A DNA stretch of 29,501 bases from assembly GCA_025929805.1 (NCBI GenBank), contig JAICPP010000005.1, forward strand, positions 1-29,501, read 5' to 3'. The notes under the pieces were generated by a model that saw only the letters and a list, made by a program, of their open reading frames with translations, searched no databases and was not told the DNA's origin. The stretch comes from Gemmatimonadales bacterium (lineage in GTDB: Bacteria; Gemmatimonadota; Gemmatimonadetes; Gemmatimonadales; GWC2-71-9). Shown piece after piece: positions 15,121-22,325 of the stretch (position 1 is its first letter; each line of letters starts with the position of its first letter). The position numbers and the translations under genes are program-made.

Positions 15121-16511
15121 GTCTCTGCCGAACCGCGGACGGTCATGCAGTACAACCATCGTTCCGAATCTTCGATTGGACTCATGGTTCGAATGGTATA
15201 GTATCGGCCGAAGGCCGCTTCGAAGCCTTCCTTGGTGTACCCCGGGAAGATGTCGGGCCGGCTGAGCAGTAGTCGCCGCACCTGCGAGTCGGTCTTCGGC
15301 ACGAACTCGATGATGAGCAGCCGCCCTAACCGACTGAGATAGTGGGCTACGCGGTCCAGAGGGAGATTGTGACCGATGGCTAAATGATGAACCAGCGCCA
15401 ACGCCAGGATCGCATCGGCTGGTCCCCGCTCCTCCAGCGAAAGCCGCTCATGGCCAGCCCACCCCTGAGCCGGCGAGGGATTGGTGAGATCCAGCAATAG
15501 CGGAAGTACTCGAGCTTCACCCTCCCCGCGGACCCGCCGATAGTTCTGCTCTACGGCGGCAGGATCCACATCGAATGAGACGACCTCCGCCCCGGACCGG
15601 CTGGCCACCCTGCTGTACTCTCCAGTATTCGCGCCGAGGTCCCAGACGGTGTCTGCACCCGATCCGTCCAGGTAGGCCTCGACCAATGCTCGCTTTGATC
15701 GACTGGCGGCATCGCTGTAGTTGGTATCCGACGTGTAGTCCGCCCACTCGGTCCCCGTAGGCCGCCATGCCAGCTTGCGGACTGCTGCCCCCAGGTTGTC
15801 CACCAGCCTGACGAGTGCATCACGGCTCATGGTCTTCCCTTTGGCGGCAGTCCCCACAGCCTTGTCCGAGTAGCGACCCTGCGCCCATGCATGCAGGTGA
15901 ATGTGGAGCACGGTGTTGAGCGAGCCCCAGCTTCGGCGAGGGAGGAGGCGGCTGGCGAGGTCCAGCGGGATGCCGTCCAGGTACAAGCGGAGCAGGCCAC
16001 CGCATCGGATATCGACCCGGCTCATGAGGCTCAGGGGGACCAGGAAGTGCTCACAAAATTGCTTGTATGCCGACCACGGCTTCCCTTCTTCCAACGGCTC
16101 GAAAGAAAGGGTGTCGATGAACACCGGCCGGCCAGCCCGGAACTGCACGTTGTACGCGCTGCTGTCCCGAAGAGTGAACCCTTTTCCAAGGGCGCGACGC
16201 TGAATTTCGAGCGTCAGAGAGGCGGCATCTTGCAGCTGCCCGAAGGACCATTCATAAGGGTAGGAGATGAACCCGACTCGTTCCGGCCGCAGCACCGCCG
16301 TGGCATCTTCGGTCGCGGCGTACTCGAGTCCCACCTGCTGGTGGCGAACGAGCAACCCATCCCGGACCAGCTCGTCATATAGCCCGGATGCGATGAACGA
16401 CTCGAATTGTCGGCGGAACCCGACGTTGACCTGGCGGTAGAGGATGCCGTCCCGAGTGAAGACAAAGCCGCTGGGGTCGCGAAACGACCCCTCGACGGCC
16501 CGCCAGCTCAT
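15117..16511 (-). CDS. NoeA-like SAM-dependent methyltransferase
   Basis: A 464-residue protein with two parts. Residues 1-250 form the N-terminal domain seen in NoeA-type proteins: SGFVFTRDGILYRQVN, then LRDSSAYNVQFRAGRPVFIDTLSFE, a motif like a kinase-fold catalytic loop. Residues 280-400 form a class I methyltransferase fold, with SAM motif I DLGANTGEYS at 291-300, the acidic VSFDVDPAAVE strand end, and ALALVHHLAIG further on. NoeA is known from rhizobia as a host-specificity nodulation protein, but homologues are spread through non-symbionts and appear to belong to surface-polysaccharide loci. The start codon overlaps the stop of the 46-residue gene (ATGA), and the stop overlaps the sulfatase-like gene in the same way. 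Confidence 0.85.
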   Translation of the reverse strand: MSWRAVEGSFRDPSGFVFTRDGILYRQVNVGFRRQFESFIASGLYDELVRDGLLVRHQQVGLEYAATEDATAVLRPERVGFISYPYEWSFGQLQDAASLTLEIQRRALGKGFTLRDSSAYNVQFRAGRPVFIDTLSFEPLEEGKPWSAYKQFCEHFLVPLSLMSRVDIRCGGLLRLYLDGIPLDLASRLLPRRSWGSLNTVLHIHLHAWAQGRYSDKAVGTAAKGKTMSRDALVRLVDNLGAAVRKLAWRPTGTEWADYTSDTNYSDAASRSKRALVEAYLDGSGADTVWDLGANTGEYSRVASRSGAEVVSFDVDPAAVEQNYRRVRGEGEARVLPLLLDLTNPSPAQGWAGHERLSLEERGPADAILALALVHHLAIGHNLPLDRVAHYLSRLGRLLIIEFVPKTDSQVRRLLLSRPDIFPGYTKEGFEAAFGRYYTIRTMSPIEDSERWLYCMTVRGSAET

Positions 16512-16648
16512 CGACGGCGGCGCGGAACCAGGGATTTGAAGAAAGACTTAACGGCTTCGCGGACCCGCGAAACCATGGCGACTACCGACAAAACTCCGGC
16601 AGCGAGGAATTGGAGCACCAGGCTGCCAGTCGTGGGGTCTATGTACAT
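16508..16648 (-). CDS. 46-residue membrane protein, first gene of the methyltransferase operon
   Basis: This short frame is easily missed. It starts MYIDPTTGSLVLQFLAAG, runs through one hydrophobic helix (about residues 8-26) and ends with a basic, amphipathic tail (SRVREAVKSFFKSLVPRRRR). Its stop TGA overlaps the ATG of the NoeA-like gene as ATGA, the same arrangement as the next junction, which supports that it is translated. Small proteins beginning MYIDP with this layout are, as I recall, found beside NoeA/sulfatase-type genes in other bacteria, but their role is unknown. A likely job is to anchor or tune the neighbouring membrane enzyme. A weak GGAAA precedes the ATG, and a TTGACA box lies about 70 nt upstream. 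Confidence 0.8.
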   Translation of the reverse strand: MYIDPTTGSLVLQFLAAGVLSVVAMVSRVREAVKSFFKSLVPRRRR

Positions 16649-16718
16649 CGGCTGTTTTCCAGTTCGTGCAGGTAAGTTCCCGCCCTCTGCGCCGGGGATT
16701 GGGGCAGTCTAACGTCCC

Positions 16719-16724
16719 TGTCAA
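16719..16724 (-). promoter_or_regulatory. Candidate -35 box of the four-gene operon
   Basis: TTGACA in minus-strand orientation, 71 nt upstream of the 46-residue gene and 35 nt past the end of the aldehyde dehydrogenase gene. No good -10 box is visible 16-18 nt downstream. The 11 bases TTACCTTGACA here are identical to those in the left-edge promoter candidate. Confidence 0.3.
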
Positions 16725-16758
16725 GGTAACTTCAGTGAGGCGCACCACAAAGCGGCCG

Positions 16759-18168
16759 CTATTCGGAGTTCGACAACTGTTGCGCCGATGCTCCAGCGGG
16801 CACCTCCTGATGCCACACCGTCTTGATGTTCACGAACTCCCGAATCCCATGATGGCTCAGCTCTCTGCCAAACCCGGACCGCTTCACCCCGCCGAAAGGA
16901 AGCCGAGGGTCGGACGCTACCATCGCGTTGATGAACACCATACCGGCCTCGATCTCGGCAATGAACCGATCCCGTTCTTTTGCGCTCTCGGTCCAGACGC
17001 TGGCGCCAAGTCCAAATTCCGAGTCGTTGGCCAGCCGGATCGCCTCGTCGGCGTCCCGTACACGGAAAAACAGTGCCACCGGACCGAAGATCTCTTCATC
17101 GTACGCTGGTGAGTCTACCCTGATGTCGGTGAGCACACCCGGCGCGAAGTAGTAGCCGGGCCGGTCGAGCCGATACCCCCCGGTGAGGAGCCGGGCGCCG
17201 GCGCTCACTGAGCGGGTTATCTGGTCCGTGAGCGTCTTCACCTGCGCCTCGTTGGCGAGGGGTCCAACCTCGGTCGCCGGGTCCATCGGATCACCTACGA
17301 CCAGGGCCTCCATCCCGGAGACCAGCCGGCGCTCGAACTCATCCGCGATGGGCTCGGCCACGATGAACCGCTTGGCTGCGATACATGACTGCCCATTGTT
17401 GATGGTTCGTGCCTTGACCGCTGTCCGCGCGGCGTTGGCGAGGTCAGCAGACGGCATGACGATGAATGGGTCGCTCCCGCCCAGCTCGAGGACAGTCGGC
17501 TTGATCTGCTTGCCGGCAGCGCTAGCCACATGGCTTCCGGCTGCGGTGCTTCCCGTGAGGGTTGTGGCAGCTACGCGGGGATCCTCGATGACCCGGCGCA
17601 CTCGGTCGGTCTCGATTAAAAGCGTCTGGAAACACCCCTCCGGAAAGCCGGCTCGCCGAAAGATCTCCTGAATTGCCAGGGCGCATTGAGGCACATTGGA
17701 GGCGTGCTTGAGGAGCGCCACGTTACCGGCAGCCAGAGCCGGAGCCGCGAACCGGAACACCTGCCAGAAGGGGAAGTTCCACGGCATGATGGCCAGGACC
17801 GGGCCGAGTGGTTGATAGGTGACGTAACTCCTGGTTGCACTGGTCTCCACCACTTCATCCGCCAGAAAGTGCCCAGCCTGTTCGGCATAGTAGCGGCAGC
17901 CCCAGGCGCATTTGGCGGCCTCCTCAATGGCCGCCTTCAACGTCTTGCCCATTTCCACGACCATGAGCCGCCCGAATCTCTCCTTCTCCGACTCGAGAAT
18001 CTCGGCTGCGCGGAGCAGCTTGCTGGTGCGCTCCTGAAGAGGTGTTCGGCGGAACCTGAGGAATGCATCGGCCGCGCACTGAAGTCGTTGATCCAGCTCC
18101 AGCTCGGACAGCGGTGTGAAAGTACGAAGAGTCTGCCCCGTCGCCGGGTTCACGGTTGCGATAGTCAT
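16759..18168 (-). CDS. Aldehyde dehydrogenase, succinate-semialdehyde dehydrogenase (Sad/YneI) type
   Basis: A 469-residue NAD(P)-dependent aldehyde dehydrogenase. Catalytic residues are Asn131 (PWNFP), Lys154 (LLKHAS), the general base Glu228 (LELGGSDPF) and the nucleophile Cys262 (NGQSC). The ends of the protein, IATVNPATGQTLRTF and PFGGVKRSGFGRELSHHGIREFVNIKTVW, are those of the Sad/YneI group, which oxidises succinate semialdehyde to succinate in GABA or related catabolism. Substrate assignment is by similarity only. The ATG at 18168 has AAAGGCGAG just upstream; the frame is open further but without family-like sequence. The gene is divergent from the unknown gene/fumarylacetoacetase pair, with 34 nt between start codons. 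Confidence 0.92.
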   Translation of the reverse strand: MTIATVNPATGQTLRTFTPLSELELDQRLQCAADAFLRFRRTPLQERTSKLLRAAEILESEKERFGRLMVVEMGKTLKAAIEEAAKCAWGCRYYAEQAGHFLADEVVETSATRSYVTYQPLGPVLAIMPWNFPFWQVFRFAAPALAAGNVALLKHASNVPQCALAIQEIFRRAGFPEGCFQTLLIETDRVRRVIEDPRVAATTLTGSTAAGSHVASAAGKQIKPTVLELGGSDPFIVMPSADLANAARTAVKARTINNGQSCIAAKRFIVAEPIADEFERRLVSGMEALVVGDPMDPATEVGPLANEAQVKTLTDQITRSVSAGARLLTGGYRLDRPGYYFAPGVLTDIRVDSPAYDEEIFGPVALFFRVRDADEAIRLANDSEFGLGASVWTESAKERDRFIAEIEAGMVFINAMVASDPRLPFGGVKRSGFGRELSHHGIREFVNIKTVWHQEVPAGASAQQLSNSE

Positions 18169-18189
18169 GCCGGCTCGCCTTTCGTTGGC

Positions 18190-18203
18190 TATTATGCTCC
18201 CCA
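18190..18203 (+). promoter_or_regulatory. Possible -10 box for a leaderless transcript
   Basis: TATTAT at 18190-18195 matches five of six -10 consensus bases and sits 7 nt before the ATG at 18203, so transcription could begin at or next to the start codon. No Shine-Dalgarno sequence precedes the ATG. No good -35 box was seen, partly because the divergent gene starts at 18168. Confidence 0.35.
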
Positions 18204-19105
18204 TGCGAGCGATCCACGTCCTGCTCCGGAACAGCATCGATTACGCCGGCCTCTTTCCTCCAGCGGCGCTCGACATGAGATCGGCGGTGGAGAACTATGC
18301 AAGCTATCGGGCCGGTGAAGCAGCATGGGCCCTGGGTCGCTTCGTGCTGCCGGCAAGTCGGCTGAGCGAGCTCGCGGAGGCAGCCAGCGGAATCATTGAT
18401 GCTCCCCCGGCCGGCCAGCCATGGCCGCTCGCCGCCCTGGTTGGGTCCGAGCTGGAGGGCGACCTGGCTGCCATCGCCGAGTTCAATCGCCGGGAGCGGA
18501 ATGCGCGGGTCGACACGATCGAGCTCAAGGCCGGCTCGATAGCCTCCCTTGCAGACACGATGCACCGGGTACCAGACGATCTGCAAGCGTATTTCGAGAT
18601 CCCGATCGACCGCGACCCCGGATCTTTCGTCGCGGCGGCGGCCAAGGCGGGAGCTCGGGCAAAGGTCCGTACCGGCGGGGTGACCGGAGACGCGTTTCCA
18701 GGCACGCAGGATCTGATTCGTTTCCTGGTCGCCTGCATTGGTACGCCCGTGGCATTCAAGGCTACGGCAGGACTGCATCACCCGTTAAGGGCAGAGTACC
18801 GGCTCACCTACGCCCCGGACAGCCGCAGCTGCGTGATGTTCGGGTTCCTCAATCTTTTTCTCGCCACGGCGTTTCTGAGAGCCGGCATGGACCAGGAGAA
18901 CGGGGTGCGGGTCCTGGAGGAACAGAATCCAGGCGGCTTTGGGATCGACTCGGAGGGGGTGCGCTGGGGCGAACACCGGCTGGGTCTCGAGGATCTCCGG
19001 CGGGCTCGGGAGGTGATCGTCTCCTTTGGATCCTGCTCCTTCATAGAACCCTTGACCGAGCTCCACGCCCTTCATTTGCTCGCGCCCAGAGTTCACCAGG
19101 CGTGA
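18203..19105 (+). CDS. Unknown conserved-looking protein coupled to fumarylacetoacetase
   Basis: A 300-residue soluble protein with no signal peptide or membrane segment. Alternating hydrophobic strands and helices suggest an alpha/beta, possibly barrel-like, fold. Striking segments are RNSIDYAGLFPPAALDM near the start, TPVAFKATAGLHHPLR in the second half, a FGFLNLFLATAFL helix, and GVRWGEHRLGLEDLRRARE at the end. No catalytic motif was recognised, though the Lys and paired His of KATAGLHH are candidate functional residues. The start is the ATG at 18203; an in-frame ATG at 18194 is an alternative. The stop overlaps the fumarylacetoacetase GTG start by 4 nt, so the two are cotranslated, and a role in tyrosine or homogentisate breakdown is a fair guess. 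No activity is known to me. Confidence 0.82.
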   Translation: MRAIHVLLRNSIDYAGLFPPAALDMRSAVENYASYRAGEAAWALGRFVLPASRLSELAEAASGIIDAPPAGQPWPLAALVGSELEGDLAAIAEFNRRERNARVDTIELKAGSIASLADTMHRVPDDLQAYFEIPIDRDPGSFVAAAAKAGARAKVRTGGVTGDAFPGTQDLIRFLVACIGTPVAFKATAGLHHPLRAEYRLTYAPDSRSCVMFGFLNLFLATAFLRAGMDQENGVRVLEEQNPGGFGIDSEGVRWGEHRLGLEDLRRAREVIVSFGSCSFIEPLTELHALHLLAPRVHQA

Positions 19106-20412
19106 ATCAGACCCATGACCCCGCGCTGGTGTCCTGGGTCGAGTCTGCGCAGGGCCATCCCGACTTTCCCATTCAGAATCTGCCTCTAGGCATCTTCCGA
19201 CGCCGGAATTCCGGCGATCCACCCGGCATTGGAGTGGCCATTGGAGATCAGATCCTGTCCCTGGCTGCCACCAGGGCCATCCTCGGAATACCCCGCGGCC
19301 CGGTCGGCCAAGCTTGCGAAGAGCAGTCGTTGAACCATGTGATGGCGTTGGGGCGGTCTCACTGGTCCGCTCTTCGGGCCGACGTCAGCGCCCTCCTCGC
19401 ATCGGGCTCCCGGGCCTCTCGTCCTGGCACCGCCGACCGGATCTTGGTTCCGATGCAAGAGGCGGAGTTGTTTGTTCCGGCCAGGATTAGGGACTACACC
19501 GACTTCTATGCATCGGTTCACCACGCCACCAACGTGGGCAGCATGTTCCGTCCGGACAACCCTCTCCTTCCCAACTACAAGTGGATTCCCATCGGCTATC
19601 ATGGCAGGGCCTCGTCCCTGGTGGTGAGCGGAACGACAGTGCGGAGGCCCAAAGGACAGCTCAAGGCGCCCGAGGCGGACCAACCCGTGTACGCGGCCAG
19701 CGGTGCCCTGGACTACGAGGCCGAGCTGGGGTGTTTCGTCGGACCGGGCAATCATTTGGGTGAGCCGGTTCCATTGCAGTCCGCCGAGGAGCATCTCTTC
19801 GGGGTATGTCTGGTCAACGACTGGTCTGCCCGGGATATTCAAACCTGGGAATACCAGCCACTCGGGCCATTTCTCGCCAAGAACTTTGCGACCACGATTT
19901 CGCCTTGGGTGGTCACCTTAGAGGCGTTGGAGCCCTTTCGGGTGCCGGCGTTCAAGCGGGCCGAAGGAGATCCAGAACCGCTGCCGTACCTCCAAACTTC
20001 CGACAACCAGACACGGGGCGGCCTCGATCTGCAGCTCGAGGTCTACCTCTCCACCGCCCGAATGCGGGCCCACGGAATAGACCCGCTCCGCTTGAGTCGG
20101 GCAACCACGGTTCACCTCTACTGGACGCTGGCTCAGATGCTCACGCACCACACCAGCAACGGCTGCAATCTCCAGCCAGGCGACCTGTTTGCCACCGGCA
20201 CGGTATCCGGTCCGACCAAGGATTCTCGGGGCTGTCTGCTGGAGCTTACATGGCGAGGAAGAGAGCCCTTGACACTCCCGGGAGGGGAGACTCGCAGTTT
20301 CCTTGAGGATGGTGACGAGGTGATCTTGCGGGCCTCATGTGAGCAGCCGGGGAAAGTTCGAATCGGCTTGGGTGAGTGCCGAGGCACGGTGATGCCGGCC
20401 GTGGCCTCCTAG
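19102..20412 (+). CDS. fahA: Fumarylacetoacetase
   Basis: A 436-residue enzyme that hydrolyses 4-fumarylacetoacetate to fumarate and acetoacetate, the last step of tyrosine and phenylalanine breakdown through homogentisate. Metal and active-site residues are in place: Asp134 and His141 in DFYASVHHATNVG, Glu206 and Glu208 in YEAEL, Asp240 in VNDWSARDIQ and Lys260 in GPFLAKNF. PNYKWIPIGYHGRASS is also characteristic. The length fits the family. The start is the GTG at 19102, overlapping the previous stop as GTGA. The frame is open much further upstream, but there it reads across the preceding gene and gives unlike protein. Homogentisate dioxygenase and maleylacetoacetate isomerase are not in the window. 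Confidence 0.95.
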   Translation: MNQTHDPALVSWVESAQGHPDFPIQNLPLGIFRRRNSGDPPGIGVAIGDQILSLAATRAILGIPRGPVGQACEEQSLNHVMALGRSHWSALRADVSALLASGSRASRPGTADRILVPMQEAELFVPARIRDYTDFYASVHHATNVGSMFRPDNPLLPNYKWIPIGYHGRASSLVVSGTTVRRPKGQLKAPEADQPVYAASGALDYEAELGCFVGPGNHLGEPVPLQSAEEHLFGVCLVNDWSARDIQTWEYQPLGPFLAKNFATTISPWVVTLEALEPFRVPAFKRAEGDPEPLPYLQTSDNQTRGGLDLQLEVYLSTARMRAHGIDPLRLSRATTVHLYWTLAQMLTHHTSNGCNLQPGDLFATGTVSGPTKDSRGCLLELTWRGREPLTLPGGETRSFLEDGDEVILRASCEQPGKVRIGLGECRGTVMPAVAS

Positions 20413-20570
20413 TTCCCTGCCTCGGCTGAATCGCTGTCTGAGCTCGCCTCGCCGTCATCCGCCAAGAACAGTGTGACCCTGGAAGGAACGATCGACTGCA
20501 GCCAAGTGATGCGGGGCGAAGGCTAACACTCCGGGGCCGGGCAGGGCGGGCTCGCAAGAGTCTACCATGC

Positions 20571-20595
20571 GAGCACCGTCCCTCCGTGGTGGCTC
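20571..20595 (-). terminator. Stem-loop after the DUF3568-like gene
   Basis: GAGCACC pairs with GGTGGCTC apart from one bulged base, around a 10-nt loop, directly after the stop codon at 20597 on the minus strand. There is no T-tract, so its role is uncertain. Confidence 0.3.
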
Positions 20596-20596
20596 G

Positions 20597-20998
20597 TCAC
20601 CCCTTCTCGACAATCCGCTGTAGTAGCTCCTGGGCGTAGTCCTTGTCCCATTCAGCCAGGTTCTTGCGCGCGCTGACCTCGACTCTCGTCGTTTTGTCGC
20701 TCTTCTGCTCCATGTCGATCGTGACGTCGAGATCGCCTTTCTTGCCTTTGAATTCGCGCCTGTCACCTCCACTCTCGGTGCTGGCGGCATCCGGAACGAT
20801 GCCTTCCTCGCTCATGACGGCGCGGGCGCGGGCGGCGATCTGGTCGATGGAGCCTTCAACCAGCGACTCCGCTCCCCGGCTGGTGAGATAGATCCCCGCC
20901 CCGGCGCCGGCAGCAGCAGCAGCCAAACACCCGGTTACCGGCAAGGCCAATGCGAGCGCCAGCATCCACCGTAACGGCACTATCGACTTGTTCGCCAT
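20597..20998 (-). CDS. DUF3568-like lipoprotein
   Basis: A 133-residue lipoprotein. The signal peptide ends in lipobox PVTGC (Cys24), followed by an Ala/Gly-rich stretch (LAAAAAGAGAGIYLTSRGAE) and then a helix with SIDQIAARARAVMSEEGI and alternating strands, as in the DUF3568 family. This family consists of small outer-envelope lipoproteins of unknown function. The ATG at 20998 has GGAGG 8 nt upstream. It is divergent from the Rieske oxygenase gene, with 175 nt between them, and converges on fumarylacetoacetase across a 184-nt gap. Confidence 0.8.
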   Translation of the reverse strand: MANKSIVPLRWMLALALALPVTGCLAAAAAGAGAGIYLTSRGAESLVEGSIDQIAARARAVMSEEGIVPDAASTESGGDRREFKGKKGDLDVTIDMEQKSDKTTRVEVSARKNLAEWDKDYAQELLQRIVEKG

Positions 20999-21173
20999 AA
21001 CATTACCTCCATACCGGTGAGACAGACCACGGTGAGCAGGGTCATGGTAGACCCCGGACAGCCAGCCCGTCCACCGCCTGCATCACCGGGTTCCCGTAAT
21101 CCTCGTCATAACCGCTTCCTTAGCCCCCCGTCGGCCTACATTATTCAGGGATTGCGATTCATCCGAGGCCACG

Positions 21174-22310
21174 TTGAGCCAGTTCCTGAAAACCACCCAG
21201 ATCGCCATTCATGGGGCGAAGACACTACCCCGGCGATACTATGTGGAGCCCGTCATCTTTGCGGAGGAGCTCGAGCGGATCTTTGCGCGGCGTTGGCTCT
21301 GCGTCGGCCGGGAAGCCGAGATCGCTCAGCCGGGCGATTACTTCCTCCAGCAGCTCGGCCCTGAGAGCATCATCGTTCTGCGAGACCGGGGCGGTGCGCT
21401 CCGGGCCTACTACAATGTGTGCCGGCACAGGGGGACTCGTCTCTGCGAGGAGCCGCGTGGCCGTTTCTCTGAGACGATCCAGTGCCCCTACCACGCCTGG
21501 ACCTACTCCCTCGACGGCCGCCTCCTCGGAGCACCTTCCTCGGCTGAGATCGAAGGATTCGTCAAGACCGACTACCCCCTCCATCGGGTACCCATCGAAA
21601 GTTGGGAAGGCTTTCTCTTTATCAGCCTGTCGGAGAATCCGGAGCCATTTTCCCGCGCCTTCGAGCAGCTGATCGGCCGCTTTGCCCGCTTCAACCTGCC
21701 GACGCTCGCCGCGGCCCGCACGATCGAATACGATGTCCGGGCCAACTGGAAGCTGCTGTTTCAGAACTACTCGGAATGCTATCACTGCGGGCCCGTGCAC
21801 CCCCCGCTGGCCAAGCTGACGCCTCCGACGAGTGGGGAAAACGATCTGACCGAGGGTCCCTTTACCGGCGGGTTCATGGTCATCAACGAAGGCCATGAGA
21901 GCCTGACGATGAGCGGTCGATCCTGCGGGCTCATGGTGGGAGAGCTGCCCGACGAAGATCTGCGGCGGGTGTACTACTACGCCCTCTTCCCCAACATGCT
22001 GCTGAGCCTGCACCCCGACTATGTCATGTTCCACACTCTGTGGCCGGTGGCGCCGGATCGCACCCGGATCGTGTGCTCCTGGCTCTTTCACCCGAACACA
22101 CTCGGCAATCCATCCTGCAACCCGGACGATGGGATCGAGTTCTGGGACATGACCAACCGTCAGGACTGGCATATCTGTGAGCAGAGTCAACTAGGGGTGC
22201 AATCGCGGGCCTATCAGCCGGGGCCCTACTCCAAGCGAGAATCGCTATCTGTGCAGTTCGATCGAGAGGTGCTGAAGGCGCTGGGACACTCCTTCGCCCA
22301 CCCTCGCTGA
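21174..22310 (+). CDS. Rieske aromatic-ring-hydroxylating oxygenase, alpha subunit
   Basis: A 378-residue catalytic subunit of the Rieske non-heme iron oxygenase superfamily. The [2Fe-2S] ligands are Cys83 and His85 (NVCRHRGTRLC) and Cys104 and His107 (CPYHAW). The mononuclear iron ligands are His204 and His209 (ECYHCGPVH) and Asp331 (NRQDWHICE). No beta subunit or reductase is adjacent, and the length suits homotrimeric alpha-only enzymes such as choline monooxygenase-like or demethylase types. The substrate cannot be told from sequence. It starts at a TTG (21174), with GAGG about 6 nt upstream; no ATG or GTG gives the conserved N-terminus. The 3' end lies 15 nt from a convergent FAD oxidoreductase gene. 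Confidence 0.92.
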   Translation: MSQFLKTTQIAIHGAKTLPRRYYVEPVIFAEELERIFARRWLCVGREAEIAQPGDYFLQQLGPESIIVLRDRGGALRAYYNVCRHRGTRLCEEPRGRFSETIQCPYHAWTYSLDGRLLGAPSSAEIEGFVKTDYPLHRVPIESWEGFLFISLSENPEPFSRAFEQLIGRFARFNLPTLAAARTIEYDVRANWKLLFQNYSECYHCGPVHPPLAKLTPPTSGENDLTEGPFTGGFMVINEGHESLTMSGRSCGLMVGELPDEDLRRVYYYALFPNMLLSLHPDYVMFHTLWPVAPDRTRIVCSWLFHPNTLGNPSCNPDDGIEFWDMTNRQDWHICEQSQLGVQSRAYQPGPYSKRESLSVQFDREVLKALGHSFAHPR

Positions 22311-22325
22311 CTGGTCAGAACCTCC

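Noticed and set aside
18421..19101. Long upstream extension of the fumarylacetoacetase reading frame
   Set aside because: It reads out of frame across the well-formed unknown gene and gives Arg/Gly-rich sequence unlike the enzyme; the GTGA overlap at 19102 explains the start.
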